In this document: positions 34,679-44,518 of the stretch, in pieces
How the letters are laid out: each line of letters starts with the position of its first letter
How positions within the stretch are numbered: the stretch's first letter is position 1
Source: Thermodesulfovibrionia bacterium
GTDB taxonomy: Bacteria > Nitrospirota > Thermodesulfovibrionia > UBA6902
Assembly (NCBI GenBank): GCA_030646035.1
Contig: JAUSMY010000056.1
Location: 271,987 to 335,986 of the forward strand
Length of the DNA: 64,000 nt
Direction of reading: 5' to 3'
Program-made: the position numbers and the translations under genes
Notes under the pieces: model-generated
Seen by the model: only the letters and a program-made list of their open reading frames with translations
The model's database searches: none
Told to the model about the DNA's origin: nothing

Positions 34679-35458
34679 ATGATCATAATTGGTGAAAAAA
34701 TCAGCATAATCGCAAAGAAAGTCAGGGAGGCTATGAACAGCCGCGACCCTAAGCCGATACAGGAACTTGCAATGGCGCAGTGGAAGGCAGGCGCGCATAT
34801 TATCGATGTCAATATCGGCCCTGCTGAAGTGAATGGCGAAGACCTCATGACATGGATGGTTCAGAGCATACAGGAGAAGGTTTCAGCCCCGCTCTGCCTT
34901 GACACAACAAACGCATCAGCGCTTGAAGCAGGACTTAAAGCCCATAATAACCAGTGGGGAAAACCCCTTATCAACTCTACTTCAAATGATCCTGAAAGGT
35001 TCATAATGCTTGAGCTTGCAGCAAAATACAACTCGCAGATAATAGCCCTGACAGTCGGCAAGGGCGGGCTTCCTGCTGACGCTGACGACAGGATGGTCAT
35101 TGCTTCAGAGATTATGGCAAGGGCTGAAGACCTCGGCGTTCCGATGGAGGACATCTACCTTGACCCGCTCATACTTCAGGTCTGCACAACACAGGATCAG
35201 GCCAAACACGCACTTAACGCGGTCAGGATGTTCAAAGAGCTCAATATGAAATCAGTTGTCGGGTTAAGCAATATATCCAACGGAGTGCCGAAGACTATGA
35301 GAAGCCTTATAGACAGGGTATATCTGTCGCTGCTCATGTATGAGGGCCTTTCATCAGCGATTATGAACCCTCTTGATAAAGACCTGATGGACGTGGTCAA
35401 GACAACAGAGGTCTTTCTCGGAGACACACTATACGCTGATTCATATCTTGAAATGTAA
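34679..35458 (+). CDS. acsE: 5-methyl-THF:corrinoid/iron-sulfur protein methyltransferase
   Basis: AcsE moves the methyl group from methyl-THF to the cobalt of the corrinoid iron-sulfur protein, joining the two branches of the pathway. It is a pterin-binding TIM barrel: IIGEKISIIAKKV, AHIIDVNIGP, PLCLDTTNASALEAGL and KPLINSTSNDPERF are all typical. At 259 residues it matches characterised AcsE (about 262). AAAGGAG precedes the ATG. It is the first gene of an ordered run acsE-acsD-acsC-acsB-cooS and is only 27 bp from acsD. Confidence 0.96.
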   Translation: MIIIGEKISIIAKKVREAMNSRDPKPIQELAMAQWKAGAHIIDVNIGPAEVNGEDLMTWMVQSIQEKVSAPLCLDTTNASALEAGLKAHNNQWGKPLINSTSNDPERFIMLELAAKYNSQIIALTVGKGGLPADADDRMVIASEIMARAEDLGVPMEDIYLDPLILQVCTTQDQAKHALNAVRMFKELNMKSVVGLSNISNGVPKTMRSLIDRVYLSLLMYEGLSSAIMNPLDKDLMDVVKTTEVFLGDTLYADSYLEM

Positions 35459-35485
35459 ATAAATCGTAAGCACGGAGGTTTTGAT

Positions 35486-36421
35486 ATGTCTTTTGTGACA
35501 CCGAAAGAAAGCTACAACGGAAAAGTCCTCTCACTGGACTTTGGCAAAGATGATAAAGCGGTGATGATCGGAGGAGATACCTCCCTGCCCTTTCTCACAT
35601 TTGAAGGTGAAGTGCCGAACAAGCCTCTTATAGCGTACGAGATCCAGGACATTGCGCCGGACGACTGGTCTGACACTGTAAAAGACGCGTACAAAGATGT
35701 AAGCGGCGATCCTGTGACATGGGCCAAATACTGCCAGGACAAATTAGGCGCCAAAGCCATTGCATTAAGGCTCATAAGCACACATCCTGACAGAGATAAT
35801 CGTTCAGCTGAAGAAGCTGCAAAGACGGTAAAAGATGTGCTTTCAGCAATCAATGTCCCTCTGATAATCCTCGGCTCCAACAATATTGAGAAGGACTCGT
35901 TAGTCCTTGTAGCTGCTGCTGAGGCTGCAAGCGGATACAACTGCATCATCGGTAAGGCGCAGGAAGGCAATTACAAGACCATCGTAGCTGCCGCTCTTGC
36001 ACATAACCATAAGCTTATCGCGATGTCTGAACTCGACATCAACCTTGCAAAACAGCTGAACATCCTTATCACGCAGATGGGCTTTGACAAATCAAGGCTG
36101 ATAACCGACCCGATGTGCTCTGCATTAGGCTACGGGCTTGAGTATACATATTCCGTCATGGAGAGGATAAGGCTCGCGGGCCTTGTTCAGAACGATGCCA
36201 CAATGCAGCCGCCCATTATCGGCGACGTCGGCATTTATGTATGGAAGACAAAAGAGACTACAGCGCCTGACGTTGAGGGCTGGGGCACGCTTAATGAAAG
36301 AGGCATCGCATGGGAAAGCGTTACTGCAACCTCCATGCTCATGGCCGGCGCGAACCTGCTGATAATGAGGCATCCAAAGGCTGTTGAGACTCTGAATAAA
36401 GTTATTGAGGAACTTGCTTAA
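35486..36421 (+). CDS. acsD: Corrinoid iron-sulfur protein small subunit (AcsD/CdhD)
   Basis: The small subunit of the corrinoid/iron-sulfur protein is a TIM barrel that pairs with AcsC to hold the cobalamin between them. VLSLDFGKDDKAVMIGGDTS near the N-terminus, EVPNKPLIAYEIQD, GAKAIALRLISTHPD and RLITDPMCSALGYGLEYTYS are family hallmarks. At 311 residues it is the bacterial length. GGAGG lies 8 nt before the ATG. It is in tight linkage with acsE and acsC (gaps of 27 and 37 bp), indicating one operon. Confidence 0.95.
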   Translation: MSFVTPKESYNGKVLSLDFGKDDKAVMIGGDTSLPFLTFEGEVPNKPLIAYEIQDIAPDDWSDTVKDAYKDVSGDPVTWAKYCQDKLGAKAIALRLISTHPDRDNRSAEEAAKTVKDVLSAINVPLIILGSNNIEKDSLVLVAAAEAASGYNCIIGKAQEGNYKTIVAAALAHNHKLIAMSELDINLAKQLNILITQMGFDKSRLITDPMCSALGYGLEYTYSVMERIRLAGLVQNDATMQPPIIGDVGIYVWKTKETTAPDVEGWGTLNERGIAWESVTATSMLMAGANLLIMRHPKAVETLNKVIEELA

Positions 36422-36458
36422 TTAAAATTGACTGAATAATATTTTTGGAGGTTATTAA

Positions 36459-37796
36459 ATGGCACTGTCAGGCATTCAGATATTCAAACTCTTACCGAAA
36501 ACAAACTGCAAAAAATGCGGCTTCCCCACATGCCTTGCATTTGCGATGAAGCTTGCACAGGGCGGTATCGAGCTCTCCTTATGCCCGGACATTTCAGAAG
36601 AAGCGAAGAAGAGCCTCGGAGACGCTTCAGCCCCGCCGATAAAGAGCTTCAGCCTCGGCACAGGCGAACTTGCAGTCAAGATGGGCGCTGAGGGCGTGCT
36701 CTTCAGGCATGACAAAAAATTCTATAACCCCTGCGCTCTTGCATTGAATATCAAAGACAGCCTCAGCGACGCCGAACTCTCTGCAAAGGCAGCTGAAGTG
36801 GCAGGCTCAGAGCTGGACCGTGTAGGACAGCAGCTCAGGATAGATGCTATATCTATTGAGTGCGTTTCAAATGATAGCGCTAAATATGAAGCAGCTGTAA
36901 AACTTGTTGCATCAAAGGCGCCGAATGCAGCATTGATACTCAACTGCAGCAACGCCTCAATAGCAGGGCCGGCGGCAAAGGCTGTCGCAGCCAGAATGCC
37001 CCTGCTCTACTGCGCAACCGCTGATAATGCTGAAGCAATGGCAGCTATAGCAAAAGAGAACAACATACCTCTCGCCATTAAAGCTGACGGGCTTGATGCC
37101 TTAAGCGCCCTGTCTGAAAAGGTACAGGCGCTCGGCGTTGAGAATATCGTTCTTGATTCAGGTGCAAATACAGCCGGAGCCATACTTGGGAACAACACCC
37201 AGATAAGGCGCGCAGCCTTAAAGAAGGGATTCAAGCCTCTTGGTTTCCCTATCATTAATAATGTTGTTAGAGACGATTCCATGTTAGAGACAACCATAGC
37301 GTCTGTTGCTATTTTGAAATATGCCTCTATCGTTGTGCTGAGCAGCATAGAGCAGTGGAAGAACCTTGCACTGTACACATTAAGGCAGAATATTTATACC
37401 GACCCGCAGGTTCCTATGCAGGTCAAACAGGCTATATATGAGGTCGGCGGGCCTACTGCTGACTCACCGCTGATGATAACGACCAACTTCTCGCTTACCT
37501 ACTTCATAGTCTCAGGAGAGGTTGAGAACAGCAAGGTCCCGAGCTGGCTTGCGGTAATGGACTGCGAAGGGCTCTCAGTTCTTACGGCATGGGCAGCCGG
37601 GAAGTTCATAGCATCAAAGATCGCTACCTTCATACAGGAGAGCGGTATCGGTGATAAAGTCAGCAAGAAAGAGCTTATCATTCCCGGGCAGGTCGCGATA
37701 CTGAGCGGCGCGCTTGAGGATAAACTTGAAGGATGGAAGATAACGGTCGGCCCGAGAGAGGCCAACGCGCTTCCTACATATCTTAAGTCAAGGTAA
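36459..37796 (+). CDS. acsC: Corrinoid iron-sulfur protein large subunit (AcsC/CdhE)
   Basis: The large subunit carries the [4Fe-4S] cluster used for reductive activation of cobalt and the C-terminal corrinoid-binding domain. The cluster ligands are visible as TNCKKCGFPTC plus a later Cys (Cys17, Cys20, Cys25, Cys42). A TIM-barrel middle follows, and the C-terminal region contains TNFSLTYFIVSGEVENSKVP and IIPGQVAILSGALED, as in CFeSP. At 445 residues it is standard. TTGGAGG precedes the ATG. It is directly upstream of acsB (23 bp). Confidence 0.96.
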   Translation: MALSGIQIFKLLPKTNCKKCGFPTCLAFAMKLAQGGIELSLCPDISEEAKKSLGDASAPPIKSFSLGTGELAVKMGAEGVLFRHDKKFYNPCALALNIKDSLSDAELSAKAAEVAGSELDRVGQQLRIDAISIECVSNDSAKYEAAVKLVASKAPNAALILNCSNASIAGPAAKAVAARMPLLYCATADNAEAMAAIAKENNIPLAIKADGLDALSALSEKVQALGVENIVLDSGANTAGAILGNNTQIRRAALKKGFKPLGFPIINNVVRDDSMLETTIASVAILKYASIVVLSSIEQWKNLALYTLRQNIYTDPQVPMQVKQAIYEVGGPTADSPLMITTNFSLTYFIVSGEVENSKVPSWLAVMDCEGLSVLTAWAAGKFIASKIATFIQESGIGDKVSKKELIIPGQVAILSGALEDKLEGWKITVGPREANALPTYLKSR

Positions 37797-37819
37797 TTTC
37801 AAATATTTAGGAGGATAAG

Positions 37820-40033
37820 ATGTCAAAGATTATAGCCTCTGCAGTTATACGGGCTTCCCACGAGATTGTAAAGAGAACAGAGGATATGCTTGAGAAGGCT
37901 ATCGCTGAAAAGGGAAAGGACTTTGTATTCGAATTCCCTGATACCGCGTACCACCTTCCAATGATCTACGGCATGACCGGCTTCAAGGTTAAGACACTCG
38001 CGGACATGAAGGTCGCACTCGGAATGGCAAAGGAGCAGCTTCACTCACTTCCGGATGAAACCATATGGAAACCATATCTCGGAGAGGCGCTTGACTCCGG
38101 CATGGCAACCCTCTTTGCTGAAGAGATATATCTTGCGCTCAGATATATCAACGGGCTTGAGCCTGTGACAGACCCTGAGACGAACTTTACCTATAACGGT
38201 TTTATCACTGACACCATCCAGAGGAACCTCGGCATACAGCTCGTTGACGGAAGGATGCCCGGCTTTGCCGCTATCCTCGGCGCTGCTCCTGATGAAGAGA
38301 CCGCCGTCAAGATAGTGAGAGAGCTTCAGGAGAAGAACATACTTGTATTTCTCTCAGGCCAGTCAAAGGACAAGAACGGCAAACTTACGAATGTTACCAG
38401 GCAGCTTCTGAACCAGAAGGTCGAGCTTGGATGGGACACATATATAGTCGCATTGGGCCCTGATACAGAACATACGCTTTATGCTCTCAGCTGGGCATTA
38501 AGAGCTCCGATGATCTTCGGCGGAAACAAGGCAGGCGATTATAAGACCCTGCTGAAATACTCCAAAGACAGGATATTCGCATTCGCACTTGTACTCGGCG
38601 AACTTAATGACCTCAAGTGGGCAACCGGAGCAGGCGCGATAAACATGGGCTACCCTGCCATCTGCGACACTGACATACCTGTCATTCATCCGACCGGAGT
38701 ATGTACATATGAAGAGGTTGAAAAAGAGTTCGACCATACCAAGATAGTCCAGAAGGCGATAGAGGTCAGAGGACTCAAGGTCACTGTTGCCAAGCCCCCG
38801 ATACCAATTGCATACGGCCCTGCTTTTGAGGGCGAGAGGATCAGGAAGGAAGATATGTTCATCGAGTTCGGCGGCCAGCGCACTCCTGCATTTGAGTGGG
38901 TCAGGACAAAAGAGCTTAATGAGATCGAGGACGGCAAGGTCACTATCGTCGGCACTGATGTCGAAGCGAGATATAATGCAGGCGGCATGATGCCTCTTGC
39001 TATTGTCGTTGATGTGGCAGGAAGAAAGATGCAGAATGACTTTGAAGCCATCATCGAAAGAAAGTTTCACCACAATATAAACGAAGCTCAGGGCCTCTGG
39101 CACATGGGACAGCGCGACATCGTCTGGATGCGCGTAAGCAAACAAGCGTACAACGACGGCATCACTCTTGAGCACTTAGGCATAATCCAGGCGACTATGG
39201 CAAAGCACAGATTTAATTCCATCGTCGACAAGGTGCAGGTCACACTTTATGTTGATGAGAAAGATGTGCTTGAACTTCAGGACCAGGCAAGAGCTACATA
39301 TAAAGAAAGAGATCACAGGCTTGCTGGATTGACAGACGAATCAGTTGACACATTTTATTCATGCCTGCTCTGTCAGTCATTCGCCCCTTCTCATGTCTGC
39401 GTGATAAGCCCTGAGAGACTCGGTCTCTGCGGAGCGTACAACTGGCTCGACTGCAAGGCTGCTTTTGAGATATCCCCTACAGGAGGCAACCAGCCTATTC
39501 TGAAGGGAGAGGCAACCGACGCAATGAAAGGAAGGTGGACAGGCGTTGACGATTACCTGAAGGCGAATTCAGGCGGCGCCATCGAGACCCTGAACCTCTA
39601 CACAATAATGGACAACCCCATGACATCATGCGGCTGCTTTGAATGCATTATAGCCCTGATACCGGAGGCAAACGGCGTCATGATCGTCAACCGCGGATAT
39701 TCAGGAATGACACCTGCCGGAATGAAGTTCTCTACTCTCGCAGGCGCGGTCGGCGGCGGAATGCAGAACCCGGGATTCATGGGCATCGGCGTCAACTTTG
39801 TAACCAGCAAAAAGTTCCTCTACGCTGACGGCGGCATCAAGAGGATTGTCTGGATGTCTAAGAACCTTAAAGAGCGTGTGGCTGAAGAGTTTAAAGAACT
39901 GGCAAAAGAGGCTGGTGCGCCGGACCTCTTTGACAAGATAGCAGATGAGTCAATAGCGGAAGATTCAGAGAAATTATTAGAGTACCTCTCAAGCGTCGGG
40001 CATCCGGCACTTGAGATGGATCCGATGTTCTAA
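37820..40033 (+). CDS. acsB: CO-methylating acetyl-CoA synthase
   Basis: AcsB condenses the corrinoid-bound methyl group, CO and CoA into acetyl-CoA at the nickel-containing A-cluster. Ligands are visible: Cys515 and Cys518 in CLLCQSF, the further cysteines of SHVC and LGLCGAYNWLDC, and the Cys604-Gly-Cys606 motif that holds the distal nickel. At 737 residues it is the full-length bacterial form with an N-terminal CODH-binding domain (about residues 1-310), unlike the shorter archaeal CdhC. AGGAGG supports the ATG. It is followed by a 56-bp repeat element and then cooS. Confidence 0.97.
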   Translation: MSKIIASAVIRASHEIVKRTEDMLEKAIAEKGKDFVFEFPDTAYHLPMIYGMTGFKVKTLADMKVALGMAKEQLHSLPDETIWKPYLGEALDSGMATLFAEEIYLALRYINGLEPVTDPETNFTYNGFITDTIQRNLGIQLVDGRMPGFAAILGAAPDEETAVKIVRELQEKNILVFLSGQSKDKNGKLTNVTRQLLNQKVELGWDTYIVALGPDTEHTLYALSWALRAPMIFGGNKAGDYKTLLKYSKDRIFAFALVLGELNDLKWATGAGAINMGYPAICDTDIPVIHPTGVCTYEEVEKEFDHTKIVQKAIEVRGLKVTVAKPPIPIAYGPAFEGERIRKEDMFIEFGGQRTPAFEWVRTKELNEIEDGKVTIVGTDVEARYNAGGMMPLAIVVDVAGRKMQNDFEAIIERKFHHNINEAQGLWHMGQRDIVWMRVSKQAYNDGITLEHLGIIQATMAKHRFNSIVDKVQVTLYVDEKDVLELQDQARATYKERDHRLAGLTDESVDTFYSCLLCQSFAPSHVCVISPERLGLCGAYNWLDCKAAFEISPTGGNQPILKGEATDAMKGRWTGVDDYLKANSGGAIETLNLYTIMDNPMTSCGCFECIIALIPEANGVMIVNRGYSGMTPAGMKFSTLAGAVGGGMQNPGFMGIGVNFVTSKKFLYADGGIKRIVWMSKNLKERVAEEFKELAKEAGAPDLFDKIADESIAEDSEKLLEYLSSVGHPALEMDPMF

Positions 40034-40052
40034 ATATTGAAATCACTTTATC

Positions 40053-40108
40053 TGTCATTCCAAAACTGAGTGAGGAATCTTGGATTTCTCCTTTCAGTCG
40101 AAATGACA
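40053..40108. repeat. 56-bp element with terminal inverted repeats (TGTCATT...AATGACA) between acsB and cooS
   Basis: TGTCATTCC at 40053 and GAAATGACA ending at 40108 form short terminal inverted repeats around GAGTGAGGAATCTTGG. This is the kind of small dispersed element found between genes in many environmental genomes. Partial relatives starting TGTCATTCC occur at about 47140, 47318 and 63511. It carries no gene. Confidence 0.65.
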
Positions 40109-40133
40109 TCAGACAGTAATTTTGGAGGAAGAT

Positions 40134-42128
40134 ATGGATAAACCCGTAAAGAGCGCAAGCACTTCAGCAGAAGAGATAATTCATTGGGCAACAGACCACA
40201 AAATAGATACATGCTTTGACCGTGCTGAGAAGATGAAGCCCTGCCCTATCGGTGAGACCGGGGCATGCTGCAAAGTATGTCACATGGGGCCGTGCAGGCT
40301 CATAGGCAAGAATGCGGAAGAAGAGGCAAGAGGCGTCTGCGGCGCGACCCTTGCAACAGTTGCGGCAAGGAATATGGTGAGGATGATAGCAGCCGGCACT
40401 TCAGCACATTCCGACCATGCCCGCGATATGGCGATGACGCTCCTCTCAGTTGCAAATGGAGAGGCAAAAGATTTCAAGATAACAGATGTTAAGAAACTAT
40501 ATAAGGTTGCCGGATATCTTGACATCGAGTTTGAAGGCAGGCCTGTCAATGATGTTGCAAGAGATGTCGCAACCATGCTGATAGAGGATTTCGGCAGACA
40601 GAAAGGCGAGATAAATTTTGCAAAGAGGGCGCCGAAAAAGACGCTTGCGAGATGGAGAAAATGGAAGATCGTTCCCCGCGGCATTGACAGGGAGATCGTT
40701 GAGGCTATGCACCGCACTAACATCGGCGTTGACCATGACCCTGACCACCTTCTCACGCACGGCCTGAAGGTCGCTCTTGCTGACGGCTGGGGCGGATGCA
40801 TGATCTCAACCGACATAAGCGATATACTCTTTGGAACTCCGACACCTGTCAAGGCAGAGGCGAGCTTCGGCATATTCAAGGAAGATGAGGTCAACCTTAT
40901 CGTCCATGGCCATGAGCCGACACTTGCAGAGGTGATAGTAGATACGGTATCAGAACCTGCGATGATCGAATACGCAAAATCAAAGGGCGCCAAAGGCATC
41001 AACCTCGGCGGCATGTGCTGTACAGCAAACGAGATACTGATGAGGCATGGCATCCCAACCGCGGGCGGATTTACGAATCAGGAACTCGGCATCATGACCG
41101 GCATGATAGATGCCATGACCGTTGACGTGCAGTGCATTATGCCTGCCATCACAGAGGTCTCAAAGCAGTTTCACACCAAGATAATCACAACAAGTGAAAA
41201 GGCGATGATACAGGGAGCTGTGCATATTGAGTATGATGAGCACAGGGCAAAAGAAGTTGCAAGAGAGATCATCAAACTGGCATGCGACAACTTCCCGAAC
41301 AGAACGACAAAGGGCAGCCATATATCTCATAAGGCAACTCTTATCGGCGGCTTTTCCCATGAATACATCGAATACATGCAGGGCGGCAGGTGGAGAGGTT
41401 CATTCAGGCCGCTTAACGATGCGATTATGGCAGGCAGGATACGCGGCGTTGTCGGCTTGGCAGGATGCGACAACCCGAGAGTAGCATCAACCGGTATACA
41501 CAAATACCTTGTGAACGAACTTATCAAAAATGATGTTCTTATAGTATCAACAGGCTGCGGCTCAGCAGCATGCGGAACCGCCGGATACCTCACACCTGAG
41601 ATGGCGCTTGAGAATGCAGGTCCCGGATTAAGAGAGGTCTGTGAGGCTATCGGTATCCCCCCTATCCTTCACCTCGGTGCATGTGTAGACAATTCAAGGA
41701 TACTGACGATAGCTTCTGCAATGGCTGCTGAAGGCGGGCTGTCAGATGAGATAGGCGGAATGCCTGCCGTTGGTATCGCCCCAGAGTGGATGTCTGAAAA
41801 GGCTATAGCGATCGGATGTTATTTCGCAGCATCAGGCGTTCCATGTATATTCGGCGGCGAGTCGCCTGTCGGAGCAAGCTCTGAAGTTACCAAGATAATG
41901 ACCGAGACATGGATGGAAAGGTTCAAGGGCGCGCTTCATTTTGAGCCTGTCCCTGAAAAGATGCTTGAGCTTGCGCTTAAGTATATTGACGATGCAAGAG
42001 ACGCGTTAAAGCTGAGAAAATACGAGCCCGGTAAATTCGGAGCAGAGAGAGTGCTCATGGATATGGCAGCGAGAAGAGAGATCGCGCCCCACGCCGGAGT
42101 CGGAGGGATAAATGAATCTCAAGGTTGA
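40134..42128 (+). CDS. cooS: Anaerobic carbon-monoxide dehydrogenase, catalytic subunit
   Basis: CooS/AcsA reversibly reduces CO2 to CO at a [NiFe4S4] C-cluster and passes CO to AcsB. The start at 40134 has GGAGGAA upstream; a TTG at 40122 would add four residues. N-terminal D/B-cluster cysteines appear in ETGACCKVCHMGPC and GVCGA (Cys45, 46, 49, 54, 69). C-cluster regions include GCDNPRV, GCGSAACGTAGYL and HLGACVDNSR. At 664 residues it is the AcsA-like bifunctional length. The last 17 bp overlap the NuoE-like gene, so CODH and the NAD-linked subunits are translationally coupled. Confidence 0.96.
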   Translation: MDKPVKSASTSAEEIIHWATDHKIDTCFDRAEKMKPCPIGETGACCKVCHMGPCRLIGKNAEEEARGVCGATLATVAARNMVRMIAAGTSAHSDHARDMAMTLLSVANGEAKDFKITDVKKLYKVAGYLDIEFEGRPVNDVARDVATMLIEDFGRQKGEINFAKRAPKKTLARWRKWKIVPRGIDREIVEAMHRTNIGVDHDPDHLLTHGLKVALADGWGGCMISTDISDILFGTPTPVKAEASFGIFKEDEVNLIVHGHEPTLAEVIVDTVSEPAMIEYAKSKGAKGINLGGMCCTANEILMRHGIPTAGGFTNQELGIMTGMIDAMTVDVQCIMPAITEVSKQFHTKIITTSEKAMIQGAVHIEYDEHRAKEVAREIIKLACDNFPNRTTKGSHISHKATLIGGFSHEYIEYMQGGRWRGSFRPLNDAIMAGRIRGVVGLAGCDNPRVASTGIHKYLVNELIKNDVLIVSTGCGSAACGTAGYLTPEMALENAGPGLREVCEAIGIPPILHLGACVDNSRILTIASAMAAEGGLSDEIGGMPAVGIAPEWMSEKAIAIGCYFAASGVPCIFGGESPVGASSEVTKIMTETWMERFKGALHFEPVPEKMLELALKYIDDARDALKLRKYEPGKFGAERVLMDMAARREIAPHAGVGGINESQG

Positions 42129-42588
42129 TGAGACCATAGGCCATATCAGAGAGGTCATCTCGGAGAAGGACAAGAAGAGAGGCATTCTCATACATACATT
42201 TCAGAAGGTGCAGCATGAGATGAACTACCTTCCGGAAGATGCGCTTAAGATGATCTCGGAGAAGCTTGATATTCCTCTTTCCGAGGTCTACAGCACAGCG
42301 TCATTTTATAAACAGTTTTACTTCACCCCGCGCGGAAAGAAGATAGTCAAGGTATGCACAGGCACAGCGTGCCACGTCAGAGGCGCGTCTGCGGTCATGA
42401 ATAAACTGGAAGAAGAATTCAAGATCAAAGAGGGCGAGACAACCCCTGACCTCTCCATGACGCTTGAGACGGTAGGGTGCATAGGATGCTGCGGCCTTGC
42501 CCCTGTCGCGACTGTCAATGAAGACATCATAGGCGAGATAGACAGGAAGAAGATAGCAGCGATAATCGACCTTATAAAAAGCGAATAA
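42112..42588 (+). CDS. nuoE: NuoE-like [2Fe-2S] subunit (NADH dehydrogenase/hydrogenase gamma type)
   Basis: This 158-residue thioredoxin-like protein binds one [2Fe-2S] cluster through Cys82 and Cys87 (CTGTAC) and Cys123 and Cys127 (CIGCC), the exact NuoE/HndA spacing. Such subunits pair with NuoF-type flavoproteins in complex I, electron-bifurcating hydrogenases and NAD-linked formate dehydrogenases. GGAGG precedes the ATG, which lies inside the end of cooS. This places NAD-linked electron transfer in the CODH/ACS operon. The complex I membrane subunits are absent here, so the symbol marks homology only. Confidence 0.9.
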   Translation: MNLKVDETIGHIREVISEKDKKRGILIHTFQKVQHEMNYLPEDALKMISEKLDIPLSEVYSTASFYKQFYFTPRGKKIVKVCTGTACHVRGASAVMNKLEEEFKIKEGETTPDLSMTLETVGCIGCCGLAPVATVNEDIIGEIDRKKIAAIIDLIKSE

Positions 42589-42622
42589 CAACTGACTACT
42601 CCATCAGGATAGGTGAAATTAT

Positions 42623-44518
42623 ATGGCAAAACTGAAAAATACTGACGAACTGAAAGCGCTCAGAGATAAATTAAGCAAAGAGACCTTTGATCCGAACGCG
42701 CACAGGATCAGGGCGTGCTGCGGAACCGCTTGCACGGCAACAGGCGCGCACAAGGTCATTGCAGCTTTTGAGAAAGAGGCTGCTGCATCTGGTGTAGCAA
42801 TTGATATAGTGAAGACAGGATGCCAGGGACTCTGCCAGAAAGGGCCTGTGCTCAAGGTTGAGCCGAACAATATCTTTTATCAGAGGACAAAGACGACCGA
42901 TGTCCCTGCGATAATGGACTACTCTATCAAAGGCAATTCAGCATACAGGCAGGGGCTTTACAGGGACAACTTCCTTAGCGAGCCGATACCTCTTATGCTT
43001 GAGATCCCTTTTTATAAAAAACAGCTCAGGATAGCCCTGAGGAACAACGGCATAGTTGACCCGCGCAATATCGAGCATTACCTCGCAGTCGGCGGTTACG
43101 CAGGCATTGAAAAGGCCCTGTCTTCAATGACCACTGACGACGTGCTTAATGAAGTAGATAAGGCAAACCTGAGAGGACGCGGCGGAGCGGGTTTCCCTGC
43201 CGGAAGAAAATGGGCGCACTCAAAGGGCGCAAAGAGCGATGTAAAGCTTGTCATTGCAAACGGCGACGAAGGCGACCCCGGAGCATTCATGGACAGGGCT
43301 ATCATGGAAGGCGACCCTCACAGCCTTATTGAAGGGATGCTCCTGTGCGCTTATGCGATCGGCGCGCAATACGGATTCATCTATGTCAGGCATGAATACC
43401 CTCTCGCTGTTGAGAACCTGAAGATAGCGATAAAGCAGGCTGAAGACCTCGGCATTCTCGGAAAGAATATTTTAGGAACCGGCTTCAGCTTCACAATTGA
43501 TATAAGAGAAGGCGCAGGCGCATTCGTATGCGGCGAGTCAACATCGCTTGTCGCATCTATTGAAGGTGAGAGAGGATATCCGAGGCCGAGGCCTCCAAGG
43601 CTTTCTGAAATAGGCGGCGGCCCTTGGGGGATACCGGGTAACCTGAATAACATCGAGACATACGCATGTGTTCCTGTAATTATTGATAAAGGCTCGGATT
43701 ATTTCCGCTCTATCGGCACAAAGAACTCTCCGGGCACAAAGGTCTTCGCACTTACAGGCAAGGTTAAGAACACAGGCCTTGTCGAGGTTCCGATGGGGAT
43801 AACCTTGAGAGAGATTATCTTTGAGATAGGCGGCGGCATACTTGATGACAAGGAGTTCAAGGCTATACAGACAGGCGGCCCGTCAGGCGGATGCATTCCT
43901 GCCGAGCACCTTGACCTTCCTGTTGATTTCGACTCTCTCGCTTCAGTCGGCTCCATGATGGGGTCGGGCGGCATGGTCGTGCTTGACGAGGAGACCTGCA
44001 TGGTTGATGTCGCAAAGTTCTTTCTGTCATTCACGCAGTCTGAATCATGCGGCAAGTGCCCGCCCTGCAGAATAGGTACATATCATATGCTGGAGCTGCT
44101 CAAGAAGATAACCTCAGGCAAGGGCGAAGATGGAGACATTGAGAAGCTTGAGAAGATAGGAGAGCAGATTATCGCAGGCTCACTATGCGGGCTCGGAAAC
44201 AGCGCGCCTAACCCTGTGCTGACAACGATCAAATATTTCAGAGAAGAGTATGAAGAGCATATTCATGATAAATACTGCCGCTCAAAGGTATGCAGCGGAT
44301 TAGGCACTTACACCATTGACCATACTGAATGCTTTCTCTGCGGGCTGTGCAAACAGGCATGCGCATTCGGAGCGGTCAAAGAGCTGAAGAACTCTTTCTA
44401 CATTGACCAGGACTACTGCACAAAATGCAAGGCGTGCTACACTGCGTGTCCAATCAAGGCGGTCAAGATAGACAAGCAGAAGGGCAAGCCGTCAACCTCT
44501 TTGAAGAGGAGTAAATAA
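42623..44518 (+). CDS. nuoF: NuoF-like NAD(H)-binding flavoprotein with fused ferredoxin domains
   Basis: Domains of the 631-residue product: an N-terminal thioredoxin-like [2Fe-2S] domain (about residues 1-120; CCGTACTATGAHK and TGCQGLCQKGP), then the flavin/NAD core with NLRGRGGAGFPAGRKW and NGDEGDPGAFMDRA. SLBB follows, then the N3-type [4Fe-4S] site (SCGKCPPCRIGT plus a later Cys) and two C-terminal [4Fe-4S] motifs (CFLCGLCKQAC, CTKCKACYTAC). This long form matches HydB/HndC of electron-bifurcating hydrogenases rather than complex I NuoF. AGGTG precedes the ATG. It is the likely NAD(H) site of a complex with the neighbouring proteins. No hydrogenase catalytic subunit is encoded here. Confidence 0.9.
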   Translation: MAKLKNTDELKALRDKLSKETFDPNAHRIRACCGTACTATGAHKVIAAFEKEAAASGVAIDIVKTGCQGLCQKGPVLKVEPNNIFYQRTKTTDVPAIMDYSIKGNSAYRQGLYRDNFLSEPIPLMLEIPFYKKQLRIALRNNGIVDPRNIEHYLAVGGYAGIEKALSSMTTDDVLNEVDKANLRGRGGAGFPAGRKWAHSKGAKSDVKLVIANGDEGDPGAFMDRAIMEGDPHSLIEGMLLCAYAIGAQYGFIYVRHEYPLAVENLKIAIKQAEDLGILGKNILGTGFSFTIDIREGAGAFVCGESTSLVASIEGERGYPRPRPPRLSEIGGGPWGIPGNLNNIETYACVPVIIDKGSDYFRSIGTKNSPGTKVFALTGKVKNTGLVEVPMGITLREIIFEIGGGILDDKEFKAIQTGGPSGGCIPAEHLDLPVDFDSLASVGSMMGSGGMVVLDEETCMVDVAKFFLSFTQSESCGKCPPCRIGTYHMLELLKKITSGKGEDGDIEKLEKIGEQIIAGSLCGLGNSAPNPVLTTIKYFREEYEEHIHDKYCRSKVCSGLGTYTIDHTECFLCGLCKQACAFGAVKELKNSFYIDQDYCTKCKACYTACPIKAVKIDKQKGKPSTSLKRSK

